This document shows, piece by piece, positions 25,354 through 34,163 of a stretch of DNA of 35,107 nt; positions within the stretch are counted from its first letter, which is position 1, and each line of letters opens with the position of its first letter. The notes under the pieces are model-generated. The model saw only the letters and a program-made list of their open reading frames with translations, ran no database searches and had not been told where the DNA came from. Position numbers and translations under genes: made by a program. The DNA is from Eubacteriales Family XIII. Incertae Sedis bacterium (GTDB lineage: Bacteria > Bacillota > Clostridia > Peptostreptococcales > Anaerovoracaceae). The DNA is taken from contig JAISNR010000031.1 of the NCBI GenBank assembly GCA_031276135.1, positions 1 to 35,107 on the forward strand, written 5' to 3'.

Positions 25354-25444
25354 GCCCGGCGGGTCTGCCGCGCGAAAATCGTTCGTTCGCGGCGGTGCGG
25401 CCGTTGCGCGATGCGTTTCTCTTGGCGGTCCGAAAGGGGGCGGT

Positions 25445-27106
25445 ATGAAAATCAAATTCTGCGGGGCGGCAACCTCCGTTACGGGTTCCTGCCATCTGGT
25501 TTCGGGAGAGGGCTTCAAGGTATTGCTCGATTGCGGGCAATTTCAGGGATCGAAGGCGCAGGAAGCCTGCAATTTCGAGGATTTCCCCTTCAATCCGGCG
25601 GAGGTGGACTTCCTGCTTCTCAGCCACGCGCACATCGACCACTGCGGGCGCATACCCCTGCTCGTGAAGCGGGGGTTTTCGGGCAAGATCTACTGCACGG
25701 ACGCCACGGCCGATCTGGTGCGCGTCATGCTGCTCGACAGCGCCTACATACACGAGAAGGAAGCCGAGTGGCGGAACCGCAAGGCCGAGCGCGCGGGAAA
25801 GCCGCTCACGGAGCCGCTTTACACGACCAAGGACGCCGAGAACGCGCTGACGCATCTCGCGCCCGTCATGTACGACCGGCTCGTGGAGCCGAGCGACAGG
25901 GTGCGCTTCGTGTTCAACGAGGCGGGCCACGTGCTGGGTTCCGCCGTCACGGAGCTTTGGGCGGAGGAAAACGGGCGCACGACGAAGCTCGTGTATACGG
26001 GCGACCTCGGCGTTGCCGGGCGCCCGATCCTGCGGGACCCGAAGATCATCAAGAAAGCCGACTACGTGATCATGGAGAGCACCTACGGCGACAGGCTGCA
26101 CGCGGCACGCGGCGACACGGGCATCGGCCGCCTGATGGACATCGTGCTGAAGACGGCGCGGCGCGGCGGAACCGTCGTGATTCCGGCCTTTGCCGTGGGC
26201 AGGACGCAGGAGCTGATCTTCGAATTCAACCGCTTCTACGAACAGAATCCGCAGGCGCGGCGCGAGCTGGACGGCATCCTGTTCTACGTGGACAGCCCCA
26301 TGGCCACAAACGCAACCGAGATCTTTCGCAGAAACGCACAGGTGTTCGACGACGAAACCAAGGACTACATCCTGCGGGGCGACAACCCGCTCGATTTCAA
26401 GAACCTGCGTTTCACGCGCACGAGCGAGGAATCGAGGTCGCTGAACGAGCGCGAGGGGGCGAAGGTAATCCTGTCGGCGAGCGGCATGTGCGAGGCCGGC
26501 CGCATCCGCCACCATCTCAAGCACAACCTCTGGAATCCCAAGTCGAGCATCGTGTTCGTCGGCTATCAGGCCGCGGGCACGCTGGGCCGCGCGCTGCTGG
26601 ACGGACGGGACAGCGTGATGCTGTTCGGGGAGGAGGTCTGCGTGAACGCGGAGATGCACAACCTCGAAGGCTTCTCGGGCCACGCCGACAGCGACGGGCT
26701 GACGGAGTGGATATCCGGCTTCCGCCGGCCGCCCGGCACGGTCTTTCTCGTCCACGGAGAGCCGGCCGCAAAGCGCGCCCTCGCGGAGCGCATCGAGAAG
26801 GAATGCGGCTACGCCGTGACTGCGGTGGAGGGGATTTCCGAATTCGATCTGAGCCATGGCGTTGCCGTCACGCGGCAGGAATTCCTGCAGAGCTTCGCGG
26901 ACCGGGACCTGCTCCTTTCCGTGCGGGAAAAGATCGCGAAGATCCACGGCGCGCTCGAAAACATACTCTACAATACAAGCTTGGTATTCGACGCGAATCT
27001 GCCGGCGGAACAGCTGCTCGAAATCGGCGACGCGGTGCGCGTTTTGGAGAAGGATACGTTGCGGCTGGGTTCCGTCGTGAGCCGCGAAGCGTTCGAGCAG
27101 TTTTGA
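25445..27106 (+). CDS. Metallo-beta-lactamase / beta-CASP ribonuclease
   Basis: This 553-aa protein is of the CPSF/YSH1-like beta-CASP group, which cut RNA. The metal motif HAHIDH is at 61-66, with further ligands in NEAGHVLGS and TGDLG. The beta-CASP part follows (STYGDRLH, VIPAFAVGRTQELI, LSASGMCEAGR), and the closing metallo-lactamase motif is GFSGHADSDGL. It lacks the KH region of archaeal CPSF relatives and is not RNase J by layout. SD AAAGGGGG stands 5 nt before ATG 25445. It lies between preTA and a regulator, and its role there is unclear. Confidence 0.9.
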   Translation: MKIKFCGAATSVTGSCHLVSGEGFKVLLDCGQFQGSKAQEACNFEDFPFNPAEVDFLLLSHAHIDHCGRIPLLVKRGFSGKIYCTDATADLVRVMLLDSAYIHEKEAEWRNRKAERAGKPLTEPLYTTKDAENALTHLAPVMYDRLVEPSDRVRFVFNEAGHVLGSAVTELWAEENGRTTKLVYTGDLGVAGRPILRDPKIIKKADYVIMESTYGDRLHAARGDTGIGRLMDIVLKTARRGGTVVIPAFAVGRTQELIFEFNRFYEQNPQARRELDGILFYVDSPMATNATEIFRRNAQVFDDETKDYILRGDNPLDFKNLRFTRTSEESRSLNEREGAKVILSASGMCEAGRIRHHLKHNLWNPKSSIVFVGYQAAGTLGRALLDGRDSVMLFGEEVCVNAEMHNLEGFSGHADSDGLTEWISGFRRPPGTVFLVHGEPAAKRALAERIEKECGYAVTAVEGISEFDLSHGVAVTRQEFLQSFADRDLLLSVREKIAKIHGALENILYNTSLVFDANLPAEQLLEIGDAVRVLEKDTLRLGSVVSREAFEQF

Positions 27107-27133
27107 TTGATGTATTTAAATTGATGTATTTAA
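27101..27133 (+). repeat. AT-rich tandem 13-mer, copy 1 of a motif seen again at 32787
   Basis: TTGATGTATTTAA occurs twice (27107-27119 and 27121-27133) with a 14-bp period, right over the stop codon of the beta-CASP gene. The block TTTTGATTGATGTATTTAAATTGATGTATTT aligns with 32787-32816 with one 3-nt gap and two G/A changes. The bases following are AT-rich up to about 27180, with a weak stem AATAAAT/ATTTATT (27143-27169). Confidence 0.6.
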
Positions 27134-27206
27134 GCGGTAAAAAATAAATTCAGAAATTTTATATTTATTGCAATTGTTTTATTTCCGGCAAGGCAATCGA
27201 AATTCA

Positions 27207-27235
27207 TGGAAAAAGGCGGAACCTTCCGGTATAAT
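27207..27235 (+). promoter_or_regulatory. Probable promoter of the sigma-54 activator gene
   Basis: A perfect -10 box TATAAT (27230-27235) has a moderate -35 TGGAAA (27207-27212) at 17 bp. The spacer carries a dyad CGGAA-CC-TTCCG (27217-27228), a candidate operator overlapping the promoter. Confidence 0.6.
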
Positions 27236-27278
27236 AAGCGCGTGAGCGCGAATTGAAGTATACCGCAGAGGACGTATC

Positions 27279-29078
27279 ATGTCGTTACTGATGGACATTT
27301 CAAGCGGCGTGCAACAGGTGGCGGAGGCGATCTCCATCGTCATAGGCGTGGAGGTCGAAATCGTCGATGACGAGCTTACCGTGGTCGGCGGCACGGGCGC
27401 GTATCGCGGCAAGGTGGGCGAGAAGGAGGAATTCGGCCGGCTCGACGGGGAGTACCTCTACGCGCGCATGCTGCGGAGCGGCGCGACGGCCTACATCGAG
27501 GACACGGACAAGTGCCCGCATTACGGCGCGTCCCTGCTCACGGAGGGTGCGCGGGAGCTCAGCGAGATCTGTACGCCCATCAAGCTTCACGACGCCGTCA
27601 TAGGCGTCATCGGACTCGTCGCCGTGCGGGAGGCGCAGCGCGCCGTCCTGATCGGCAGACACGAGAACATGGCCGTATTCGTCGAAAAGATGGCGGACCT
27701 GCTCGCTGCCAAGGCCGGCCAGCGCGCCCTGCTGAACGCTGCCGAGAGCGCGAGAAACGAGCTGATCACGGTGATCGAGGCCACGCACGAGGGCATCTTC
27801 GACATCGACCGCAACGGATACATCAAGCACTGCAACAGGCGGGCGGAAAAGCTGTTCTCCGCTTCGCGAAGCGACATCATCGGCAGCCACATCAACGAAT
27901 ACATGCGCGGCGCGCGGGCGCTCGACGCGATCCGGACGGGGAAGGGCTGTACGGAGCGCGAGGAGGTCTGCAAAACGCGGAAGGGTACGCGGCATTTCAT
28001 CGTGACCGCGCGGCCCTACTGCGACGGCGAAGAGGTCAGGGGCGTCGTGATCTCCTTCCGGGACATCGAGGAAGCCCAAAAGCTCGCGTACAGCATCAAC
28101 ACGGGCGCGCTGAAATACACATTCGACGACATCATAGGCGAGAGCGAATCCATGCTCCGCATCAAGAACCAGGCCATGATGATCGCCCGCGGCAGTTCCA
28201 CGGTGCTGATCACGGGTGAGAGCGGCACGGGCAAGGAGATGTTCGCAAAGGCCATTCACTATTCCGGTCCGCGCGGCGGCGGTCCCTTCGTGACCGTCAA
28301 CTGCGGCGCGATCCCGGAAAACCTGTTGGAAAGCGAACTGTTTGGCTACGAAAAGGGCGCTTTCACGGGCGCGGGCGAACGCGGCAAGGCCGGCAAGTTC
28401 GAGCTGGCGGACGGCGGCAGCATCCTCCTCGACGAGATTGGGGACATGCCGCTCCACTTGCAGGTAAAGCTGTTGCACGTGCTGCAAAACATGCGCTTCG
28501 AGCGCGTCGGCGGCAACAAGACCGTCATCGCGGACGCAAGGGTCATCGCGGCCACGAACAGGGATCTCGAGGAGATGATTCGCAACGGGAGCTTTCGGGA
28601 AGATCTGTACTACCGGCTCAGCGTCATCCCGCTCACGACGCCGCCTCTGCGCGGCAGACGGGAGGACATCCGGCTTCTCATGAAGCATTTTCTCGCCAAG
28701 TACAACGCGTTCATGAACAAGACCATCGTCGGTTTCACGGAGCGGGCGGAGAGCATCTACGAGAACCACAGCTGGCCGGGCAACGTCAGAGAGCTCGAAA
28801 ACGCCGTGGAGTACGGCGTCAACATGGTCTGCGGCGACCGCATAGACGCGGATGCTGTACCCGCCCGATTGCTGCGCGGCGAAGCCGCACCCGCAGACCG
28901 GCCGCGCGCGAGCGGCATCCCCCTTTCGGAGCAACTGCGTTCCTACGAGAAGGAGATCATCGCGAAGCGACTGAAGCAATACGGCAACACCGGCCGCGCC
29001 AAGGACGCCGTCGCCAAGGAGCTCGGGATATCGAGGGCGACGCTGTACCGCAGACTGGCCGAAATCGATATTACTTAA
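27279..29078 (+). CDS. Sigma-54-dependent transcriptional activator with PAS domain
   Basis: This 599-aa bacterial enhancer-binding protein should open sigma-54 promoters by ATP hydrolysis. Residues 1-150 form a sensor-like region with some GAF character; a PAS domain follows (about 160-265, EATHEGIFDIDRNGYIKHCN). The AAA+ domain has Walker A GESGTGKE (313-320), the sigma-54 contact loop GAFTGA (360-365) and Walker B GSILLDEIGD (380-389). A Fis-type helix-turn-helix ends the protein (RAKDAVAKELGISRATLYRRL). ATG 27279 follows a weak SD (GAGGAC). No -24/-12 promoter is visible nearby. The adjacent aminotransferase gene is the natural target candidate, by position only. Confidence 0.93.
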   Translation: MSLLMDISSGVQQVAEAISIVIGVEVEIVDDELTVVGGTGAYRGKVGEKEEFGRLDGEYLYARMLRSGATAYIEDTDKCPHYGASLLTEGARELSEICTPIKLHDAVIGVIGLVAVREAQRAVLIGRHENMAVFVEKMADLLAAKAGQRALLNAAESARNELITVIEATHEGIFDIDRNGYIKHCNRRAEKLFSASRSDIIGSHINEYMRGARALDAIRTGKGCTEREEVCKTRKGTRHFIVTARPYCDGEEVRGVVISFRDIEEAQKLAYSINTGALKYTFDDIIGESESMLRIKNQAMMIARGSSTVLITGESGTGKEMFAKAIHYSGPRGGGPFVTVNCGAIPENLLESELFGYEKGAFTGAGERGKAGKFELADGGSILLDEIGDMPLHLQVKLLHVLQNMRFERVGGNKTVIADARVIAATNRDLEEMIRNGSFREDLYYRLSVIPLTTPPLRGRREDIRLLMKHFLAKYNAFMNKTIVGFTERAESIYENHSWPGNVRELENAVEYGVNMVCGDRIDADAVPARLLRGEAAPADRPRASGIPLSEQLRSYEKEIIAKRLKQYGNTGRAKDAVAKELGISRATLYRRLAEIDIT

Positions 29079-29086
29079 ATATTTAA
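29075..29086. promoter_or_regulatory. Perfect 12-bp palindrome between activator and aminotransferase
   Basis: TTAAATATTTAA is a perfect palindrome that covers the stop codon of the activator and lies 43 nt before the aminotransferase start. It shares the ATTTAA core with the tandem repeat upstream of the activator gene. A binding site is possible; AT-rich chance is the alternative. Confidence 0.4.
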
Positions 29087-29128
29087 ACAGGGTATTGTGT
29101 AAAGAGGTAAAAAAGGGAGGATTCAATC

Positions 29129-30493
29129 ATGTCACTGCGAGAAGCTTTGCCAAAGGTCAATACGGCCCTGCCCGGTCCAAAAGCGAAAGAAATACTTGAA
29201 AAGAGGGCGCGCGTGATACCGGCGGCCATCAAATCCATCTACCCGCTCGTGATCAAACGCGGCGAGGGCGCCATGTTCGAGGACGTCGATGGAAACATCT
29301 TCCTCGACTGGGTCGGGGGCGTGGGCGTGATGAACATCGGCTACAGCCATCCCGCGCTCATCGCGGCGGTAAAAGAACAATCTGAGAAATATTTCCATTC
29401 CATGATGAACATCACGACGCACACGGGCTATCTCGATCTGGCGGAGGGCTTGGCCAAGGTCGCGCCCGTCAAGGGGGACGTCAAGAACACGATGTTCGTG
29501 AACAGCGGCGCGGAGGCCGACGAGAACGCGGTCAAGATCGCGCGCGGCTTCACGGGCAGGCCGAACATCATCGTGTTCACGGGCGCGTTTCACGGCCGCA
29601 CGATGCTCACGATGACGATGACGGCGAAGAAGGCCTATGCCGTCGGCATGGGCCCCTTTCCGGACGGCGTCTACAGGGCCGAGTTTCCGAACATCTACAG
29701 GCGGCCCGCCGGCATAAGCGAGGCCGAAGCCGTCGAATATTACGTGAAAAAACTCGAGGAAGTGTTCATCGAGGTTTCGCCCGCGCAGTACGTTGCGGCC
29801 ATCGTGTTCGAGCCCGTGCAGGGCGAGGGCGGCTTCGTGCCCGCGCCGCTCGAATGGGTGAAGGCGGTCAGGGCCATCTGCGACAAGCACGGCATCATGA
29901 TGATCACGGACGAGGTACAGACGGGCTTCGCGCGCTCCGGCAGGATGTTCGCGTCGGAATATTACAAGGAGGCGGGCTGCGCCCCCGACATCATCACGAT
30001 GGCCAAGTCCATCGCGGGCGGTCTGCCCCTGAGCGCGGTCGTGGCGCGCAAGGAGATCTTCGACGGTACGCCGGGCGGCACCATCGGCGGCACCTACTGC
30101 GGCAACGCCGTCGCCGTCGCGTCCGCGCTGAAGGTGCTCGAGGTCATGACGACGGAGGACTATCCGGGCAAGGCCCTGCGCATCGCCGACAAGTGCATGA
30201 AACGCTTCGGCGCATGGAAGGACGCTTACGAGTTCATCGGGGACGTCCGGGGCGTGGGCGCCATGATCGGCATCGAGTTCGTAAAGACCAAGGCGGGGAA
30301 AGAACCCAACGCCGACATCGTGAACGCGATCGTCGCGGACGCTTGGACGCGCGGCCTCGTGCTCGAAAACGCCGGAACCTACGGCAACGCGATCCGCTTC
30401 CTGTGCCCGCTCTGCGTGACGGACGCCCAGATGGATGCGGGCCTCGACATATTCGAACAGTCCATCAAAGAGGCGGCGAAGAAACTGAAATAA
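29129..30493 (+). CDS. Class III PLP aminotransferase (4-aminobutyrate/beta-alanine type)
   Basis: This 454-aa enzyme belongs to the omega-amino acid aminotransferases. PLP contacts include NSGAEA (125-130), FHGRT, DEVQTGF (261-267) and the Schiff-base lysine K293 in TMAKSIAGGLP. Overall layout fits 4-aminobutyrate aminotransferase; acetylornithine or beta-alanine use cannot be excluded. SD GGGAGGA stands about 8 nt before ATG 29129. It lies 50 nt behind the sigma-54 activator, and with PreTA upstream a beta-alanine substrate from reductive pyrimidine degradation is conceivable, but the two middle enzymes of that path are not in this window. Confidence 0.9.
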   Translation: MSLREALPKVNTALPGPKAKEILEKRARVIPAAIKSIYPLVIKRGEGAMFEDVDGNIFLDWVGGVGVMNIGYSHPALIAAVKEQSEKYFHSMMNITTHTGYLDLAEGLAKVAPVKGDVKNTMFVNSGAEADENAVKIARGFTGRPNIIVFTGAFHGRTMLTMTMTAKKAYAVGMGPFPDGVYRAEFPNIYRRPAGISEAEAVEYYVKKLEEVFIEVSPAQYVAAIVFEPVQGEGGFVPAPLEWVKAVRAICDKHGIMMITDEVQTGFARSGRMFASEYYKEAGCAPDIITMAKSIAGGLPLSAVVARKEIFDGTPGGTIGGTYCGNAVAVASALKVLEVMTTEDYPGKALRIADKCMKRFGAWKDAYEFIGDVRGVGAMIGIEFVKTKAGKEPNADIVNAIVADAWTRGLVLENAGTYGNAIRFLCPLCVTDAQMDAGLDIFEQSIKEAAKKLK

Positions 30494-30806
30494 TCGGCCT
30501 TTGCGCGGTGCGGTCCCGGCATTCGCCTCGCCGGGGCCGCGCGCCGGCCCGAATCGCCCGCCTTGGGGCGGCGCGTCCGAAACAACCCGGACGGCGCTTC
30601 TTGCGCCGGCCCGCCGATCCGCGCAACATCGTTTGCGCCCATCTTTCCATAATTCCATCCAATATTTCCTTTATTTTGATTCGAATTTTAAAAATCTTGC
30701 ACGGGAGCCGGTTCTATGCTATACTAAAACAGCTCGAAAAGCTTGGCTCAAAAGCCGTGCAAACAAGGGCGTGCAACGCGCGCCGGGCGCAGGAGGAAAA
30801 ATCGTA
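30494..30806. other. GC-rich structured gap, then AT-rich promoter region
   Basis: The first 130 nt are very GC-rich and foldable. GTGCGGTCCCGGC (30508-30520) pairs with GCCGGGGCCGCGC (30530-30542), with wobble pairs. TTGCGCGG (30501-30508) and CCGCGCAA (30619-30626) form an 8-bp outer repeat around further small stems (GTCCG...CGGAC). No T-run follows, so it is not a clear terminator. From about 30650 the DNA turns AT-rich and carries the promoter at 30697-30725. I see no gene here; the long ORF opening at 30501 is only an open frame. Confidence 0.6.
30697..30725 (+). promoter_or_regulatory. Promoter of the CYTH gene (and perhaps glyA)
   Basis: TTGCAC (30697-30702) and TATACT (30720-30725) are 17 bp apart, with extended -10 TG (30717-30718). 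The leader to the TTG start is about 75 nt. Confidence 0.78.
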
Positions 30807-31445
30807 TTGGAAGTCGAATTGAAATACAAGCTTCACGACAAAAAGTTGCTGACGGACATTCCGAACGACGCGTATCTCATCGGCATCGAAGAAAAGGACA
30901 CCCGCGAACAGGTATTCATGAAGGCTGCGTATTTCGACACGGAAGGCTATGTCCTGTCGGAGCACGACATCGCCTTTCGCGTTCGCATGGAGGGCAGCCG
31001 CATCGTGGCGTCGCTGAAGTGGAACGATTCGGGCGAGAACGGCCTGTACACGCGGGAGGAGATCAACGTCCCCGTCGACGATCCCGCCTGTTTCCTGATG
31101 CCGGATCCCCTGCTCTTCCGGGAGAGCGAGGTGGGCAAGCACGTCGCGGAGCTTCTGGACGGCAAACCGCTCATCAGCATTTTCGAGATCAAGTTTCTGC
31201 GGAACCGCTTCAGGGTGGATACGGGCGGTGCCATCTGCGAGGTTTCGCTGGACGACGGCGACATCATCACCGACTTCGGCGAGCTCCACATCGCGGAAAT
31301 CGAGATCGAGCTGTTTTCTGGCAACAAGGAGGAGTTTCTGAAGCTGGGCGCGGCGCTGGCCGAGAAATACGGACTCGCGCCGGAGCCGGAGAGCAAGTAC
31401 GCGCGCGGGCTGAAGTTGCTCGGAAGAGGGCGGCGCGACGGGTGA
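30807..31445 (+). CDS. CYTH-domain protein (inorganic triphosphatase-like)
   Basis: CYTH enzymes form a beta tunnel that binds triphosphates with metal; many are inorganic triphosphatases. The product is 212 aa. The hallmark ExExK motif opens the protein (MEVELKYKL), followed by alternating charged strands (DIAFRVRMEGSRIVASLKW, IFEIKFLRNRF, AICEVSLDDGDI, IAEIEIELFSG) as expected for the tunnel. The true start is TTG 30807: AGGAGGA (30791-30797) is 9 nt upstream and the ExExK motif lies at the N-terminus. The track ORF from 30501 runs through promoter DNA. glyA follows after 59 nt. Confidence 0.9.
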   Translation: MEVELKYKLHDKKLLTDIPNDAYLIGIEEKDTREQVFMKAAYFDTEGYVLSEHDIAFRVRMEGSRIVASLKWNDSGENGLYTREEINVPVDDPACFLMPDPLLFRESEVGKHVAELLDGKPLISIFEIKFLRNRFRVDTGGAICEVSLDDGDIITDFGELHIAEIEIELFSGNKEEFLKLGAALAEKYGLAPEPESKYARGLKLLGRGRRDG

Positions 31446-31504
31446 GCGTTCAAACGCAAGCCGGACGCGGGAATGCGCGGCGGTGAATCAATAGGAGGAC
31501 AAGG

Positions 31505-32767
31505 ATGTATTTCAATCATTTGGACATAGCGGACCCCGACGTCGGCGCGATGATCAAGCGGGAGATGAGCCGGCAGGAAAACAAGCTCGAGATGATCGCG
31601 TCGGAGAACTTCGCGAGCCCCGCCGTCATGGAAGCCTGCGGGAGCGCGCTGACCAACAAATACGCCGAGGGCTACCCCGGCAAGCGCTACTACGGCGGCT
31701 GCGAGCACGCGGACGAGGTTGAAGCGCTCGCGATCGAGCGCGGCAAGGCGCTGTTCGGCGCGGAATACGTCAACGTCCAGCCGCATTCCGGTTCGAGCGC
31801 GAACCTCGTCGTCTACTACGCGCTCCTGAATCAAGGCGACACGATCCTCGGCATGGACCTGTCCAACGGCGGACACCTGACGCACGGCAGCAAGGCCAAC
31901 ATGTCCGGAAAATATTTCAATTTCGTTTCCTACGGCATAGACGTGAACGACGAGAAGATCAACTACGAGGATGTCCTGCGCATCGCCAAGGAATGCAGAC
32001 CCAAGATGATCGTCGCGGGGGCGAGCGCCTATCCGCGCCTTATAGAGGCGGACAGGTTCCGCGAGATCGCCGATGAGGTCGGCGCGCTCCTGATGGTGGA
32101 CATGGCGCACTTTGCGGGCCTCGTCGCCGGCGGGCAGCATCCGAATCCCGTGCCGCACGCGCACGTCGTGACCTCCACGACGCACAAGACGCTGCGCGGA
32201 CCACGGGGCGGCGTGATCTTCGCGAAAGCGGAGTTTGAGAAGCAGTTGAACAAGGGCGTGTTCCCCGGCATGCAGGGCGGCCCGCTGATGCACATCATCG
32301 CGGGCAAGGCGGTCTGCTTCAAGGAAGCCGCACGGCCCGAATTCAAGGATTACCAGAAGCGCGTGCGGGACAACGCCCGCGTCTTGGCGCGGGAACTGAT
32401 GGCCGGGGGTTTCCGCCTCGTGTCGAACGGCACGGACAACCACCTCGTGCTCATGAACCTCACGAACAAGGGCATCACGGGCAAAGACGCGGAGCAATAT
32501 CTGGACGCCGCCAACATCACGACGAACAAGAACACGATCCTGAACGATCCGAACGGGCCGAACATCACGAGCGGCATCAGGCTCGGAACGCCCGCCCTGA
32601 CGACGCGGGGCTTCGGCGAGGCCGAAACCGTGCGCGTCGCGAAGGCCATCGCGCTCGTGCTGGACCACCCGGGCGACGAAGCCCGCGCGGCCGAGGCGCG
32701 CGCGATCGTGAAGGAGCTTTGCGAGGCTTTTCCGCTGTACAAGGTCAGGCAGTTCGATTTCGAATAA
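31505..32767 (+). CDS. glyA: Serine hydroxymethyltransferase
   Basis: GlyA converts serine and tetrahydrofolate to glycine and 5,10-methylene-THF, the main one-carbon source. The product is 420 aa, the normal length. The PLP lysine is K228 in [43 protein letters not shown] and VDMAHFAGL are family signatures. SD TAGGAGGA stands about 6 nt before ATG 31505. No glycine riboswitch or T-box is visible in the 59-nt gap before it. Confidence 0.97.
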   Translation: MYFNHLDIADPDVGAMIKREMSRQENKLEMIASENFASPAVMEACGSALTNKYAEGYPGKRYYGGCEHADEVEALAIERGKALFGAEYVNVQPHSGSSANLVVYYALLNQGDTILGMDLSNGGHLTHGSKANMSGKYFNFVSYGIDVNDEKINYEDVLRIAKECRPKMIVAGASAYPRLIEADRFREIADEVGALLMVDMAHFAGLVAGGQHPNPVPHAHVVTSTTHKTLRGPRGGVIFAKAEFEKQLNKGVFPGMQGGPLMHIIAGKAVCFKEAARPEFKDYQKRVRDNARVLARELMAGGFRLVSNGTDNHLVLMNLTNKGITGKDAEQYLDAANITTNKNTILNDPNGPNITSGIRLGTPALTTRGFGEAETVRVAKAIALVLDHPGDEARAAEARAIVKELCEAFPLYKVRQFDFE

Positions 32768-32786
32768 ATCAGCGGCGTTCGAGTGG

Positions 32787-32816
32787 TTTTGATTGATATA
32801 TAATTGATATATTTTT
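32787..32816 (+). repeat. AT-rich motif, copy 2 (see 27101)
   Basis: TTTTGATTGATATATAATTGATATATTTTTT repeats the block at 27101-27131, with a 3-nt deletion and two G-to-A changes. It contains a perfect TATAAT (32799-32804) but no -35 box at the right distance. It fills the gap between glyA and the DUF815 gene, ending 4 nt before the start codon. Confidence 0.6.
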
Positions 32817-32819
32817 TAA

Positions 32820-34163
32820 ATGAAAAAATTGGAACTCGAGAAACTGATCCTGTTCGACAACGTGCGCGCGGACGCGCTCGCGGCGAAGGCCGCGCGCATA
32901 TTCGACGCGCTGCCCGGCGACACTTCGCCGGTCTCTGCGGGCGAGGAACCCTTTCGCTTCTATTACGAGGTACAGCGGGGGCTTTTGAACGCGCGCGCGG
33001 ACGCGGCGCAGGCGGACGGGGATTTCACGTATTGGCGGCGGCACGTGCTGCGGCTCGTCGCCGAAGCGGAGAACGCGTTCAGCCTCCTTTCGGAACGCGG
33101 CGAGTCGGATCCCGGGCTGCTCGCGCTGGCCGAGGCCGAGATGCCGACGCTGCGGGCGCTCTGTGCCTTGGACTGGCAGCGCGCCGCTGCGGTGTGCGGC
33201 GCGCGGAACGCCTGCGTCGCGGCGCTCTTGCCGCCGCGCGCGCGGCGCGAAGCCGCGGCCGGCCCGGCGGAAGGGGGAGGCGCGCTTGCCTCCTTGGATC
33301 GGATTTTGCGCATGGAAAACGATGCGGAAGCGGCCTTGGCCCTCGCCGCACACTATGCGCGCGAGGCCTGCGGCGCATTCGCCCGCTACACCGCCTTTGA
33401 TTGGCGCGGGGGGCTCGTCGGCGTGGAACGGCCCGATTCCGTCAGCTTCGACGATCTGATCGGCTACGCGCCGCAGAAGCAAAAGATCATCGAGAACACG
33501 GAAAGCTTCGTGAGCGGCCGGTCCTGCAACAACATGCTGCTCTACGGGGATCGCGGCACGGGGAAGTCGTCGAGCGTCAAGGCGCTCCTGAACATGTTCG
33601 GGTCGCGCGGTCTGCGGCTCGTGTCCCTGCCCAAGGCGGAACTGCACGACCTGCCGGCCCTGACGGAGGCGCTCGCGCCGCGCGGCTCCAGATTCATCGT
33701 GTTCATAGACGATCTCTCCTTTGAAGAAAACGAAACCGGGTATAAATCCTTTAAATCCGCGCTCGAGGGCGGCGTGTACGCCCAGCCGCAAAACGTCTTG
33801 GTCTGCGTCACCTCGAACCGCCGCAACATCATCAAGGAGGTTTGGCGCGAGCGGGAGGACCGGGATGAGATCAACCTGAACGACGCGATGCAGGAGAAGC
33901 GTTCCCTGGCCGACCGCTTCGGCCTGACCGTCACCTTCGGCGCGCCGAGCAAGGCGGAGTACCTCGACATCGTGCGCGGTCTGGCGCGGCGCGCAGGGCT
34001 TGCGGCGGACGACGAATTCCTGCACCTGGCCCTGCAATGGGAACTGCGACAGAGCGGCCGTTCGGGGCGCGTCGCGCGGCAGTTCGTAAAACATATGCTT
34101 TCCGCCAAGGGCACAATGCAAGAGCCGGTTGCCGGATGCGGTTGCCGGAGGTGGGATATTTGA
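32820..34163 (+). CDS. DUF815-type AAA+ ATPase
   Basis: This 447-aa protein belongs to the DUF815 P-loop ATPases. An Ala/Arg-rich helical N-terminal half (1-200) with no recognised domain precedes the ATPase: Walker A GDRGTGKS (243-250), Walker B FIVFIDDLS (292-300) and a sensor-like CVTSNRRNII. The C-terminal lid includes SLADRFGLTVTF. The function is not established; related ATPases are DnaA/Cdc6-like in layout. The start ATG 32820 has no SD; the 50 nt before it are AT-rich. The last codons overlap the TTG start of the protease gene. Confidence 0.85.
   Translation: MKKLELEKLILFDNVRADALAAKAARIFDALPGDTSPVSAGEEPFRFYYEVQRGLLNARADAAQADGDFTYWRRHVLRLVAEAENAFSLLSERGESDPGLLALAEAEMPTLRALCALDWQRAAAVCGARNACVAALLPPRARREAAAGPAEGGGALASLDRILRMENDAEAALALAAHYAREACGAFARYTAFDWRGGLVGVERPDSVSFDDLIGYAPQKQKIIENTESFVSGRSCNNMLLYGDRGTGKSSSVKALLNMFGSRGLRLVSLPKAELHDLPALTEALAPRGSRFIVFIDDLSFEENETGYKSFKSALEGGVYAQPQNVLVCVTSNRRNIIKEVWREREDRDEINLNDAMQEKRSLADRFGLTVTFGAPSKAEYLDIVRGLARRAGLAADDEFLHLALQWELRQSGRSGRVARQFVKHMLSAKGTMQEPVAGCGCRRWDI

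Noticed and set aside
27300-29126. 608-aa minus-strand ORF
   Set aside because: Antisense shadow of the sigma-54 activator; no SD, no recognisable domain.
30501-30806. N-terminal extension of the CYTH ORF
   Set aside because: The extension reads through a good promoter and GC-rich spacer. TTG 30807 has the SD and places the ExExK motif at the N-terminus.
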